Assembly: GCA_023387375.1 (NCBI GenBank)
Contig: JAEWIE010000024.1
Coordinates: forward strand, 1-58,890
Source: Bacteroidota bacterium
GTDB lineage: Bacteria > Bacteroidota > Bacteroidia > Flavobacteriales > Weeksellaceae
Reading direction: 5' to 3'
Length of the DNA stretch: 58,890 bases
A program made the translations under genes and the position numbers. The notes under the pieces are model-generated. The model did no database searches, had not been told where the DNA came from, and saw only the letters and a program-made list of their open reading frames with translations. Shown here in pieces: positions 51,053-58,140 of the stretch. Each line of letters opens with the position of its first letter. The stretch's first letter is position 1.

Positions 51053-52606
51053 TTAGTCAAGACCTCCTTTGCGGGTAGGTTCTGATACTTTTGGCCATTC
51101 CATTTGTTTGCCTGTTCTAGGGTTAATAGGAAGGTTGATTCTTTGATTGGAAGACTTTTCTGGGTCTTCACTTGCCATGTAAGTCAAAATAGCGATCAGA
51201 GCTACGTTGTTTTTCACATCGTCAAATACGATTTTATCATACGTGTCTCTTTGTGTATGCCAGGTGTAATTTCCATACGCCCAGTTAAGAGATCCGAGCA
51301 TGAAGGCAGGCGCTCCTGCAGCTACAAAAGAAGCGTGGTCACTTCCACCGCCACCAGGAGTTCCTGGGAAAGTGAAGTTAATGTCTCTTGTCAATTGCGA
51401 AGGGGCGGCTCTAAACCAACGCCCTAAATAGTCGTACGCATTTAAGAACCCTTGTCCACTCACGTTTTGAATTCTACCGGTTCCGTTGTCTTGGTTGAAC
51501 ACGGCCTGAATTCCGTCGATCTTGTCCTTGTGCATAGAAACATAGCCTCGTGATCCATTAAGGCCTTGTTCTTCACTTCCCCATAGCCCCACAATAATGG
51601 TACGTTTTGGGTTAGGGTAGTATTTTTTTAAAATACGGGCTACCTCCATCATGGTAATGGTACCTGTCCCGTTGTCCGTTGCTCCCGTTCCTCCATCCCA
51701 AGAATCGAAATGGGCAGAAAGAATTACGTATTCATTTGGTTTTTCACTTCCTTTAATTTCGGCCACAGTGTTGAATGTCGGTGCCATTCCATGATCCTTG
51801 CTGGAAGTGACAATGTTAAGTTTTGGCGTAATTCCATGTTGAAGCATACGGTAAAGCTGGCCATAATCTTCTAAAGAAACGTCTACCACAGGGATTTTTT
51901 TAGTTCCTGCAGAGAAAATTTTATTCACACCAAACCCTCGGCTCCAGTTGCTCCAGATAAGGCCTGCAGCGCCTGCTTCTTCAAAGGGTTTGTTGAGCGT
52001 TCTCCAAGAAAGTCCTAGGGCAGCAAGGCTTTCGTTCCAGGCTTTGCTCTCTTCGCGTGTACGCTCTTGGTATGCTTTGTAGGATTCTTCCGTCGCAAAT
52101 TCTTTCCAATTGTAGTCAGGTCTACCTGTAAATTGGTATTGAGAGACCATTACGAGTTTTCCTTTTACTTTAGGGAGCCATTTTTCAAATTCCGCTTTGG
52201 TTTTGAATACAGGAAGCATGATTACCTCCGCAGTAACACCTTTTGAACTAGTGGCAGGGCTAAAAGCTAACTGCATAGATTCTAAAGATTTTGTGTACGG
52301 ATATACCATGGTGGCAGAAGAGGTTCCTCTTTCCCAAGATTTCCATTCTCCCCACTGCTCATTTTTCGCCTCAATGCCCCAAGATTTGAACTTTTTTACG
52401 GCCCAATCGTGAGCTTGTTGCATTTTTGGACTTCCCACTAGTCTTGGGCCAATTCCGTCTAATAACTCAAACGCAAGGGGTTCAAGTTGTGAGTTCTCAT
52501 AGGTTTCTTTCATGATTTGATCCACCATAGCCTGCTGATTCTGAGCTGCTACGAGTCCTATCGTGAGCGATAGGGAAACCGTCATAATTCGTGTAAAATT
52601 CCTCAT
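51053..52606 (-). CDS. Secreted M28 family metallopeptidase
   Basis: 517 residues with a signal peptide ending near LVAAQ. The zinc site is complete: His299 in SAHFDSW, Asp311 in GATDNGTG, Glu345/Glu346 in GSEEQG, Asp373 in NQDNG and His450 in WHTQRDT. A PA-like insert domain (about 110-265) lies before the catalytic core. Such enzymes are usually aminopeptidases or dipeptidases that act in the periplasm or outside the cell. It is divergent from an M24 aminopeptidase P gene, which suggests joint peptide use. Confidence 0.92.
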   Translation of the reverse strand: MRNFTRIMTVSLSLTIGLVAAQNQQAMVDQIMKETYENSQLEPLAFELLDGIGPRLVGSPKMQQAHDWAVKKFKSWGIEAKNEQWGEWKSWERGTSSATMVYPYTKSLESMQLAFSPATSSKGVTAEVIMLPVFKTKAEFEKWLPKVKGKLVMVSQYQFTGRPDYNWKEFATEESYKAYQERTREESKAWNESLAALGLSWRTLNKPFEEAGAAGLIWSNWSRGFGVNKIFSAGTKKIPVVDVSLEDYGQLYRMLQHGITPKLNIVTSSKDHGMAPTFNTVAEIKGSEKPNEYVILSAHFDSWDGGTGATDNGTGTITMMEVARILKKYYPNPKRTIIVGLWGSEEQGLNGSRGYVSMHKDKIDGIQAVFNQDNGTGRIQNVSGQGFLNAYDYLGRWFRAAPSQLTRDINFTFPGTPGGGGSDHASFVAAGAPAFMLGSLNWAYGNYTWHTQRDTYDKIVFDDVKNNVALIAILTYMASEDPEKSSNQRINLPINPRTGKQMEWPKVSEPTRKGGLD

Positions 52607-52790
52607 TAATTAAATTTTTGATGAAGATATTAAAAATATTTGAAATAAAATCCTTGTACCTCGCTCGTAGTCGGAGTTTTATGTAATTTTCATATCTAAT
52701 TTACTTTTGCACTTTGAGAAAAAAGGCCTTTTCAAAAGGAGATTAAAAAAACTAAATTTCGTAACTTTAACCTTTAAATAAATATAGCAT

Positions 52791-54557
52791 ATGACTTCAA
52801 AAGAAAAAGTGGCTTTGCTTCGAAGGGAGATGGAAGCTAAAAATATCGATGCCTTTGTAGTGTTTTCTGCAGATCCACACATGAGTGAATATTTGCCAGA
52901 GCAGTGGAAAGAGCGGGCTTGGCTTACTGGGTTTACAGGATCCGCAGGATTCGCAGCTCTTACCAAGGACAAAGCAGGGGTTTGGACCGACGGACGTTAT
53001 TTTATCCAAGCTCCCAAGCAGCTCAAAGGCTCCGATTTTGAACTAATGAAAATGGGAGTGGACGGAGTTTCAGATTATATTACATGGCTGAAAGACGAAG
53101 TAAAAGAAGGAGGGGTAGTGGCTGTAAACGCGTTTGCTACTTCCAATAGCAGTTGGGAGGAAATGAGTAAGGGCTTAAAAGAAAAAGGAATTACTCTTGT
53201 AGACCTTCCTTTGCTTGATTCGGTTTGGACGGATCGAGGAGAAGAAGTTAAAAATCCTGTTTTTGTACATCCTACCAAGAGAGCAGGGCAAAGTGTTGAA
53301 GATAAACTAAGCGCCATTCGTCAAAAAATGAAATCTCAAAATGCAAATATGCATGTGATTTCAAGTCTGGACGATGTGGCTTGGACCTTAAACTTAAGAG
53401 GAAGCGATGTAGAATGCAACCCCGTATTTTTAGGATATGTGGTGATTTCTCTCGATTCTGCGTCTCTTTTTGTAGAAGAATCGAAACTCGATGAGAAGGT
53501 GAAAGACCATCTGAAATCCGCATCTGTAGAGATTAGACCTTACAAGGAATTTTATAGCTATTTAAAGACACAAAAAGGCAAGTCCGTTTTAGTATCTCCA
53601 AATAGCAACCAAGCCATTTTTGTGGCCTTAGAAGGAAATGAGATCGTAAAAGCTCCGGTTCCTGGTAATTTAATGAAGGCTATTAAGAATGAAACCGAAC
53701 TAGAAGGTTTTAGAACCGTGATGGTTCGCGACGGTGTGGCAATGGTTAAATTCCTGCACTGGCTTACCACTTCCGTGGGAACCGAGGTAATGAGCGAATA
53801 TTCCATTGCTCAAAAATTAGAAGGCTTCCGTAGCGAAGGAGAAAACTTTGTAGGAGTTAGTTTTGGAAGTATTGTGGGGTACAAAGGAAACGATGCCATT
53901 CCGCATTATTCCCCTTCCGAATCCGCAAGTGAAATTGTAGAGGCGAAAGGAAGTATTTTAGTGGATTCTGGAGGTCAGTACCTAGAAGGAACGACGGACA
54001 TTACAAGAACTTTTCCTTTAGGAGAAGTGAGTGAGAAGTACAAAAGAGACAGTACCCTTGTTTTAAAAGGAATGATTCGCCTCTCTAGAGTTAAATTCCC
54101 AAAAGGAACAAAAGGAGTTCATCTCGATGCCATCGCAAGACTTCCTTTATGGATGGAAGGAAAAGAGTATAACCACGGCACCGGACACGGGGTCGGAAGC
54201 TTTATGAATGTCCATGAAGGGCCTCAAAACATCCGTAAGGATATGAATTTTCAAGATCTAATCCCAGGAATGGTTGTCTCCAATGAACCAGGACTCTATA
54301 TTGAGAACGAATACGGAATTCGTCATGAAAACCTAATTGCCGTTAAGAAATCGGAGACCACCGACTTTGGCGAGTTTTACGAGTTTGAAACCTTAACTAT
54401 TTGTCCTTTCTTCACCTCCGCAATTCAGAAAGATTTACTAGATAAGGAGGAAATTGACTGGTTAAATAACTACCATAAGTGGGTTTCTGAAAAGCTAACT
54501 TCTCATCTTTCGGGAGAGGTAAAAGAATGGTTCCTCGAGATGGTGAAACCTCTTTAA
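52791..54557 (+). CDS. M24 family Xaa-Pro aminopeptidase (aminopeptidase P)
   Basis: 588 residues, the long three-domain form. Two creatinase-like N-terminal domains (about 1-290) precede the pita-bread catalytic domain. Metal ligands Asp392 and Asp403 lie in VDSGGQYLEGTTDIT; the His is in GTGHGVGSF and the two Glu in NEPGLYIENEYGIRHEN. It removes an N-terminal residue before proline. No signal peptide, so it is cytosolic. It faces the secreted M28 peptidase gene, with 184 bases between them. Confidence 0.94.
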   Translation: MTSKEKVALLRREMEAKNIDAFVVFSADPHMSEYLPEQWKERAWLTGFTGSAGFAALTKDKAGVWTDGRYFIQAPKQLKGSDFELMKMGVDGVSDYITWLKDEVKEGGVVAVNAFATSNSSWEEMSKGLKEKGITLVDLPLLDSVWTDRGEEVKNPVFVHPTKRAGQSVEDKLSAIRQKMKSQNANMHVISSLDDVAWTLNLRGSDVECNPVFLGYVVISLDSASLFVEESKLDEKVKDHLKSASVEIRPYKEFYSYLKTQKGKSVLVSPNSNQAIFVALEGNEIVKAPVPGNLMKAIKNETELEGFRTVMVRDGVAMVKFLHWLTTSVGTEVMSEYSIAQKLEGFRSEGENFVGVSFGSIVGYKGNDAIPHYSPSESASEIVEAKGSILVDSGGQYLEGTTDITRTFPLGEVSEKYKRDSTLVLKGMIRLSRVKFPKGTKGVHLDAIARLPLWMEGKEYNHGTGHGVGSFMNVHEGPQNIRKDMNFQDLIPGMVVSNEPGLYIENEYGIRHENLIAVKKSETTDFGEFYEFETLTICPFFTSAIQKDLLDKEEIDWLNNYHKWVSEKLTSHLSGEVKEWFLEMVKPL

Positions 54558-54582
54558 GATTCTTTTCTATACACTATATAAT

Positions 54583-54611
54583 AAAGTCGCCTAAAAATGG
54601 GCGACTTTTTT
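54583..54611 (+). terminator. Rho-independent terminator after the aminopeptidase P gene
   Basis: AAAGTCGCC and GGCGACTTT around TAAAAATG, followed by Ts. Confidence 0.85.
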
Positions 54612-54650
54612 GTGTGCTGGGTCGTATTAATAGCCTATTGCTATTAAAAT

Positions 54651-54687
54651 GAAAAACCACCAAAGCATAAAGCTTAGGTGGTTTTTC
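54651..54687 (-). terminator. Rho-independent terminator after rplS
   Basis: GAAAAACCACC and GGTGGTTTTTC form a perfect 11-bp stem with AAGC/GCTT pairing in the loop. On the minus strand the 3' arm ends in a T run. Confidence 0.85.
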
Positions 54688-54709
54688 TATCGTTGTTGTC
54701 TGAATTACC

Positions 54710-55066
54710 TTATTTCTTTTTGAAGGTAGCGTCTTTAATTCTCGCTTTCTTACCTCTAAGGTTTCTGAAGTAAAAGATTCTAGCTCTTCTTACTTTACCT
54801 CTACGATCTACTTCAATTTTTTGAAGTGCAGGAAGGTTAAGTGGGAAAACTCTCTCTACTCCCACTTCACCACTCATCTTACGGATGGTAAATGTTTTGG
54901 TAGCTCCCGTACCTCTTAATTGAATTACGGTTCCTTTGAAGAACTGAGTTCTTGTTTTGGCTCCTTCTCTAATTTCGTAATACACAGTGATGGTGTCACC
55001 GGCTTTGAATTCTGGGAATTCTTTTTTTGTAATGTACTTGTCTTGTACGTACTTTAATAAATCCAT
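54710..55066 (-). CDS. rplS: 50S ribosomal protein L19 (bL19)
   Basis: 118 residues from the ATG at 55066; a frame starting 12 codons upstream adds an unlikely hydrophobic stretch and is rejected. L19 sits at the 30S-50S interface. Conserved segments: FKAGDTITVYYEIREGAKTRTQFFKGTVI (about 21-49), FTIRKMSGEVGVERVFPLNLP and KVRRARIFYFRNLRGKKARIKD. It is monocistronic here, without the rimM-trmD partners found elsewhere. A consensus promoter 71 bases upstream leaves a leader of about 65 bases that may serve autoregulation. Confidence 0.97.
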   Translation of the reverse strand: MDLLKYVQDKYITKKEFPEFKAGDTITVYYEIREGAKTRTQFFKGTVIQLRGTGATKTFTIRKMSGEVGVERVFPLNLPALQKIEVDRRGKVRRARIFYFRNLRGKKARIKDATFKKK

Positions 55067-55136
55067 TTTTTCTAAAAAAAATATGTCTAAGCTAAGCAAC
55101 ATACACGTCCTTCGTCAGAGGTTGGTTAACAGGTTG

Positions 55137-55166
55137 CAAAAATACAACAAAATTTTAATTCTACAA
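55137..55166 (-). promoter_or_regulatory. Consensus Bacteroidota promoter of rplS
   Basis: Minus strand: TTG (55164-55166), exactly 19 bases, TATTTTTG (55137-55144). Both boxes and the spacing match the Bacteroidota consensus. Confidence 0.82.
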
Positions 55167-55296
55167 CTATTTATTGCAAGTAGTTTTCTTTTTTTGAATA
55201 TATTTTTTTCAATCTCTTTTCGAAAAGCTAATTCATAGATTGAGTGAAGGTTAGAGCGAACGATCGAAGCGCATATAAGTTCTCTATTTAGATTGG

Positions 55297-55391
55297 GTGC
55301 TAGTCAAATTTGCCTTACTCTTTCTGCGTTTTTTATGAGCGTTAGAAAAGAATATAGAAATAGGCGCTCAATGCAAATCTTTTTGACCAGC
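55297..55391. other. Folded intergenic segment of unknown role
   Basis: Outer arms GCTAGTC/GACCAGC and ATTTGC/GCAAAT enclose an inner ATGAGCG/CGCTCAAT pair, so about 95 bases can fold into one long interrupted stem. Which strand is transcribed is unclear. Confidence 0.35.
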
Positions 55392-55493
55392 GCGGATGTG
55401 TATATAGTAGGCTTTTTGATTTGTACAAAAAATAGAGGTTAAATTGGGAAGTTTGCGTAGTTATCCGTATTTTTAGCTACAGATTAAACCACA

Positions 55494-55522
55494 GCATTCA
55501 AGGGCTCTAGGGCCCTAAATGC
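55494..55522 (+). other. Hairpin in the scoA leader
   Basis: GCATTCAAGGGC and GCCCTAAATGC pair with one bulge around TCTAGG, ending 21 bases before the scoA ATG. There is no T run directly after it. Confidence 0.45.
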
Positions 55523-55543
55523 AGTGCAAAAAGAGACTTACTT

Positions 55544-56242
55544 ATGATTGATAAACGAGTTAACAATGCAAAAGAGGCCACGGCAGACATCCAAAGTGGG
55601 ATGACTTTGATGCTCGGAGGTTTTGGACTTTGCGGTATTCCAGAGAACAGCATTGCTGCCCTTGTGGAATCTGGGATTACGGATTTAACCTGCATCTCTA
55701 ACAACGCAGGAGTCGATGATTTTGGACTAGGCTTACTGCTTCAAAAAAGACAAATTAAGAAGATGATTGCCTCGTACGTAGGAGAGAATGCAGAGTTTGA
55801 GCGTCAGATGCTAAGTGGAGAATTGGAAGTCGAACTTACGCCTCAAGGAACACTTGCTGAAAAATGCAGAGCTGCACAAGCAGGAATTCCAGCGTTTTAT
55901 ACGCCTGCGGGATACGGCACAGAAGTAGCGGAAGGAAAACAGACTGAGGAGTTTAATGGTAAAATGCATATCCTAGAGCATGCGTTCCAGGCGGATTTCT
56001 CCATTGTGAAAGCTTGGAAAGGGGATCATGCGGGAAACCTTATCTTTAAAGGAACGGCTCGTAATTTTAATTTTCCAATGGCAGGTGCTGGGAAAATTAC
56101 GATTGCGGAAGTAGAAGAGCTTGTAGAGCCTGGTGAGCTTGATCCAAATCAGATCCACATTCCTGGAATTATGGTTCAAAGGATCTTCCAAGGATCTAAA
56201 TTTGAGAAACGAATCGAACAACGTACCACCCGAAAAGAATAA
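55544..56242 (+). CDS. scoA: 3-oxoacid CoA-transferase subunit A
   Basis: 232 residues. With subunit B it moves CoA from succinyl-CoA to acetoacetate or another 3-oxo acid. Subunit A signatures: TLMLGGFGLCGIPENSI (about 21-37), ISNNAGVDDFGLG (about 51-63), ELTPQGTLAEKCRAAQAGIPAFYTPAGYGT, and FKGTARNFNFPMA. It lies five bases before the subunit B gene and both are complete. The long leader contains a hairpin. The pair supports ketone-body or short-chain fatty acid use. Confidence 0.94.
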   Translation: MIDKRVNNAKEATADIQSGMTLMLGGFGLCGIPENSIAALVESGITDLTCISNNAGVDDFGLGLLLQKRQIKKMIASYVGENAEFERQMLSGELEVELTPQGTLAEKCRAAQAGIPAFYTPAGYGTEVAEGKQTEEFNGKMHILEHAFQADFSIVKAWKGDHAGNLIFKGTARNFNFPMAGAGKITIAEVEELVEPGELDPNQIHIPGIMVQRIFQGSKFEKRIEQRTTRKE

Positions 56243-56247
56243 GTCAA

Positions 56248-56904
56248 ATGCTTACAAAAGAACAAATTGCACAACGAATCTCGAAAGAGGTACAAGATAG
56301 ATATTACGTCAACTTAGGAATTGGAATTCCCACGCTAGTGGCTAACTATGTCCCAAGAAATCTTAGTGTTGAATTTCAAAGTGAAAATGGAGTGTTAGGA
56401 ATGGGCCCTTTTCCGCGAGAAGGAGAAGAAGATGCAGATTTAATTAATGCAGGAAAACAGACCATTACTACGCTTCCTGGAGCCTCCTTTTTTGATTCCG
56501 CGTTTAGCTTTGGGATGATCCGAAGTCAAAAGGTAGATTTAACGATTTTAGGGGCTATGGAAGTCTCGGAAACAGGAGATATCGCCAATTGGAAAATTCC
56601 AGGCAAAATGGTCAAAGGAATGGGAGGTGCTATGGATTTAGTGGCATCTGCTGAGAATATAATTGTCGCGATGATGCACACAAACAAAGCGGGAGAGAGC
56701 AAGGTATTAAAGAATTGTACTCTACCTCTCACCGGTGTTAAGTGCGTGAAAAAGATTGTTTCTAATCTTGCCGTCATGGAAGTGACTCCCGAGGGACTTG
56801 TGCTCTTAGAAAGAGCACCAGGCGTTTCAGTCGAAGATATAATTGCGGCTACGGAAGCGAAGCTGATCATCAAGGGAGACATTCCTGAGATGCAGTTCGA
56901 CTAA
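56248..56904 (+). CDS. scoB: 3-oxoacid CoA-transferase subunit B
   Basis: 218 residues. The catalytic glutamate that carries CoA is Glu46 in EFQSENGVLGMGP. YVNLGIGIPTLVANYV (20-35) is the N-terminal signature, and GAMEVSETGDIANWKIPGKMVKGMGGAMDLV matches the family. It follows scoA by five bases, so the two are co-translated. A long hairpin follows the stop. Confidence 0.95.
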   Translation: MLTKEQIAQRISKEVQDRYYVNLGIGIPTLVANYVPRNLSVEFQSENGVLGMGPFPREGEEDADLINAGKQTITTLPGASFFDSAFSFGMIRSQKVDLTILGAMEVSETGDIANWKIPGKMVKGMGGAMDLVASAENIIVAMMHTNKAGESKVLKNCTLPLTGVKCVKKIVSNLAVMEVTPEGLVLLERAPGVSVEDIIAATEAKLIIKGDIPEMQFD

Positions 56905-56940
56905 GTAAAAAGAGAAGAAACACAAATTAATTGTACAAAG

Positions 56941-56958
56941 AATCTGCTAATGCAGATT
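56941..56958 (+). other. Small hairpin after scoB
   Basis: AATCTGC and GCAGATT around TAAT. First of three successive hairpins in this gap. Confidence 0.45.
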
Positions 56959-56960
56959 GG

Positions 56961-56994
56961 AAATAGGCCTAGTGAATCACTTGGCCTATTTATT
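56961..56994 (+). terminator. Terminator-like long hairpin after scoB
   Basis: AAATAGGCC / GGCCTATTT, continued inward by AGTGA / TCACT after a single mismatch, then TATTTGG. Probably ends the scoAB transcript. Confidence 0.7.
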
Positions 56995-57027
56995 TGGATG
57001 TCTGGTGCATCATACTTATCTAAGTGG

Positions 57028-57080
57028 AGTAAGTCCACTGTGGGGGATGGCCAACTGTTACCCCATTATGTGGACTTACT
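57028..57080. repeat. 53-bp element with perfect 11-bp inverted ends
   Basis: AGTAAGTCCAC (57028-57038) and GTGGACTTACT (57070-57080) are exact inverted copies; TGGGG and CCCCA pair inside. The right end overlaps the stop codon of the small membrane-protein gene. There is no T run on either side, so it is not a standard terminator. Confidence 0.55.
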
Positions 57081-57372
57081 AACCGATCGCAAATAGTATA
57101 TATAAGGTAATAAAGAACATAGGCAATACGGTCCTTAAAAGCACTTTTCTCTTTAGTTTTTTTTTAAATTTTGGCTCAAGTGAGTCTTTGCTTGAAATGT
57201 TGATATAGGTCTTAACTATAAAGAATAGATTGTACAAGACTAGTGGTAACGTCGTAAATATTAACACTGGCTTCTTCAGAAATAGAGTCAAACCCCATAT
57301 TAAAAAGCAAACAATATTAATTAAATATAATTTATTTAAATCCGAGTGATATCTTTTTTCTAAATTATTCAT
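57079..57372 (-). CDS. Small hypothetical membrane protein
   Basis: 97 residues from the ATG at 57372 (a GTG one codon earlier is possible). I do not recognise a family. Three hydrophobic segments are visible: about 15-31, 36-53 and 80-96. A lysine-rich loop (KFKKKLKRK) lies between the second and third, so that loop is probably cytosolic. The DNA is visibly richer in A and T than the flanking genes. Its TAG stop overlaps the right end of a 53-bp inverted-repeat element. It lies downstream of the XRE regulator gene on the same strand with a 69-base gap. Confidence 0.6.
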   Translation of the reverse strand: MNNLEKRYHSDLNKLYLINIVCFLIWGLTLFLKKPVLIFTTLPLVLYNLFFIVKTYINISSKDSLEPKFKKKLKRKVLLRTVLPMFFITLYILFAIG

Positions 57373-57441
57373 CACCGTAGTTTTTTACCAAGATACGATT
57401 TTGCCTCTCACTTAGGAAGAGAATAAAAAAATTAAGTTTGC

Positions 57442-57987
57442 TTAGGGTTCAAAACTTTCAAATTTCCCATTTTCATAAAAAAGAACGATTCGTTTTACTC
57501 TATTCGATTCATTTTTAAGGGGTTGCGATTCCTTTACGAGAGAGTTCTCCTCTAATGGCTGAGAATCGTTTAAAAGAGATCCAACCGAACTAGAAACAGG
57601 TTTAGGCGATTCTGGCGCGTTTTCCACTTGAGGGTTTGGAAAGCGGGAGGGAGAAACGCGATCTTCAGACTCTGTTAGTCCAAAGTTTTCATCGTTTATC
57701 AAAGCAAATAAATCGGGCATTGAAGGGGGAGACGCAGGCTCAATCTCGTCCGACTCATGCTCTGGCTCAGTAGGGGCGAGCATCTCGCCTTGACCCAGTA
57801 TGAGCCATTCCCACTGCAATTCTGGGTATTTTTCTTTCACCTTTACTAAGAAGTCAAGAGAAGGTTTGTTTCGTCCTGAGGTGATGTGAGAAATAGAGGA
57901 GCGCTGAACTTCCACCGCATCTGCGAATTCGGAAGGGGTTAGATTCGTGTACTCAATAATTTCAGAAATTCTCTCGTTCAAGCTCAT
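57442..57987 (-). CDS. XRE-family helix-turn-helix regulator
   Basis: 181 residues. The N-terminal HTH (about 5-60) reads LTPSEFADAVEVQRSSISHITSGRNKPSLDFLVKV, with a clear recognition helix. A long acidic, Pro/Ser-rich linker (about 70-160) leads to a short conserved tail, VKRIVLFYENGKFESFEP, common in flavobacterial XRE proteins. The upstream region carries three copies of a TTACAAATGTAA-like near-palindrome that overlap -7 promoter elements, which suggests autoregulation (inference). Targets unknown; the nearest candidates are the small membrane protein and itself. Confidence 0.85.
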   Translation of the reverse strand: MSLNERISEIIEYTNLTPSEFADAVEVQRSSISHITSGRNKPSLDFLVKVKEKYPELQWEWLILGQGEMLAPTEPEHESDEIEPASPPSMPDLFALINDENFGLTESEDRVSPSRFPNPQVENAPESPKPVSSSVGSLLNDSQPLEENSLVKESQPLKNESNRVKRIVLFYENGKFESFEP

Positions 57988-58007
57988 AATATCTGCTTTT
58001 TTACTAA

Positions 58008-58086
58008 TTACAAATGTAAAGTATTATTTCACATTACTAAAATACAAATGTAATCAGGTCAAAAGATTTACAAGTTACAAAAGTAA
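58008..58086 (-). promoter_or_regulatory. Tandem promoter/operator region of the XRE gene
   Basis: Three 12-bp near-palindromes: TTACAAATGTAA (58008-58019), ATACAAATGTAA (58042-58053) and TTACAAAAGTAA (58075-58086), spaced 34 and 33 bp. The first two read TACATTTG on the minus strand, a perfect -7 element. The second has a TTG 18 bases upstream. Confidence 0.6.
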
Positions 58087-58111
58087 AACCAACGCTCAAT
58101 GCATTGGTTTT
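58081..58111 (-). terminator. Terminator after the TerC-family gene
   Basis: AAAACCAA and TTGGTTTT around an 11-base loop; the minus-strand 3' arm ends in TTTTACTTTT. It overlaps the third operator-like repeat. Confidence 0.65.
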
Positions 58112-58140
58112 AGTAGATTTACGGAATTTATAATTGTAAA

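Larger units (their letters stand above)
55067..55543. other. Divergent intergenic region between rplS and scoA
   Basis: 477 bases without a gene. From left: the rplS leader and promoter (to 55166), AT-rich sequence, a region with long imperfect inverted arms (55297-55391), and a hairpin close to scoA (55494-55522). I find no convincing small open frame. Confidence 0.6.

Noticed and set aside
55067..55102. Longer L19 starting at 55102
   Set aside because: The extra residues are hydrophobic and unlike bL19; the conserved MDLLKYVQDKYI start is at 55066.
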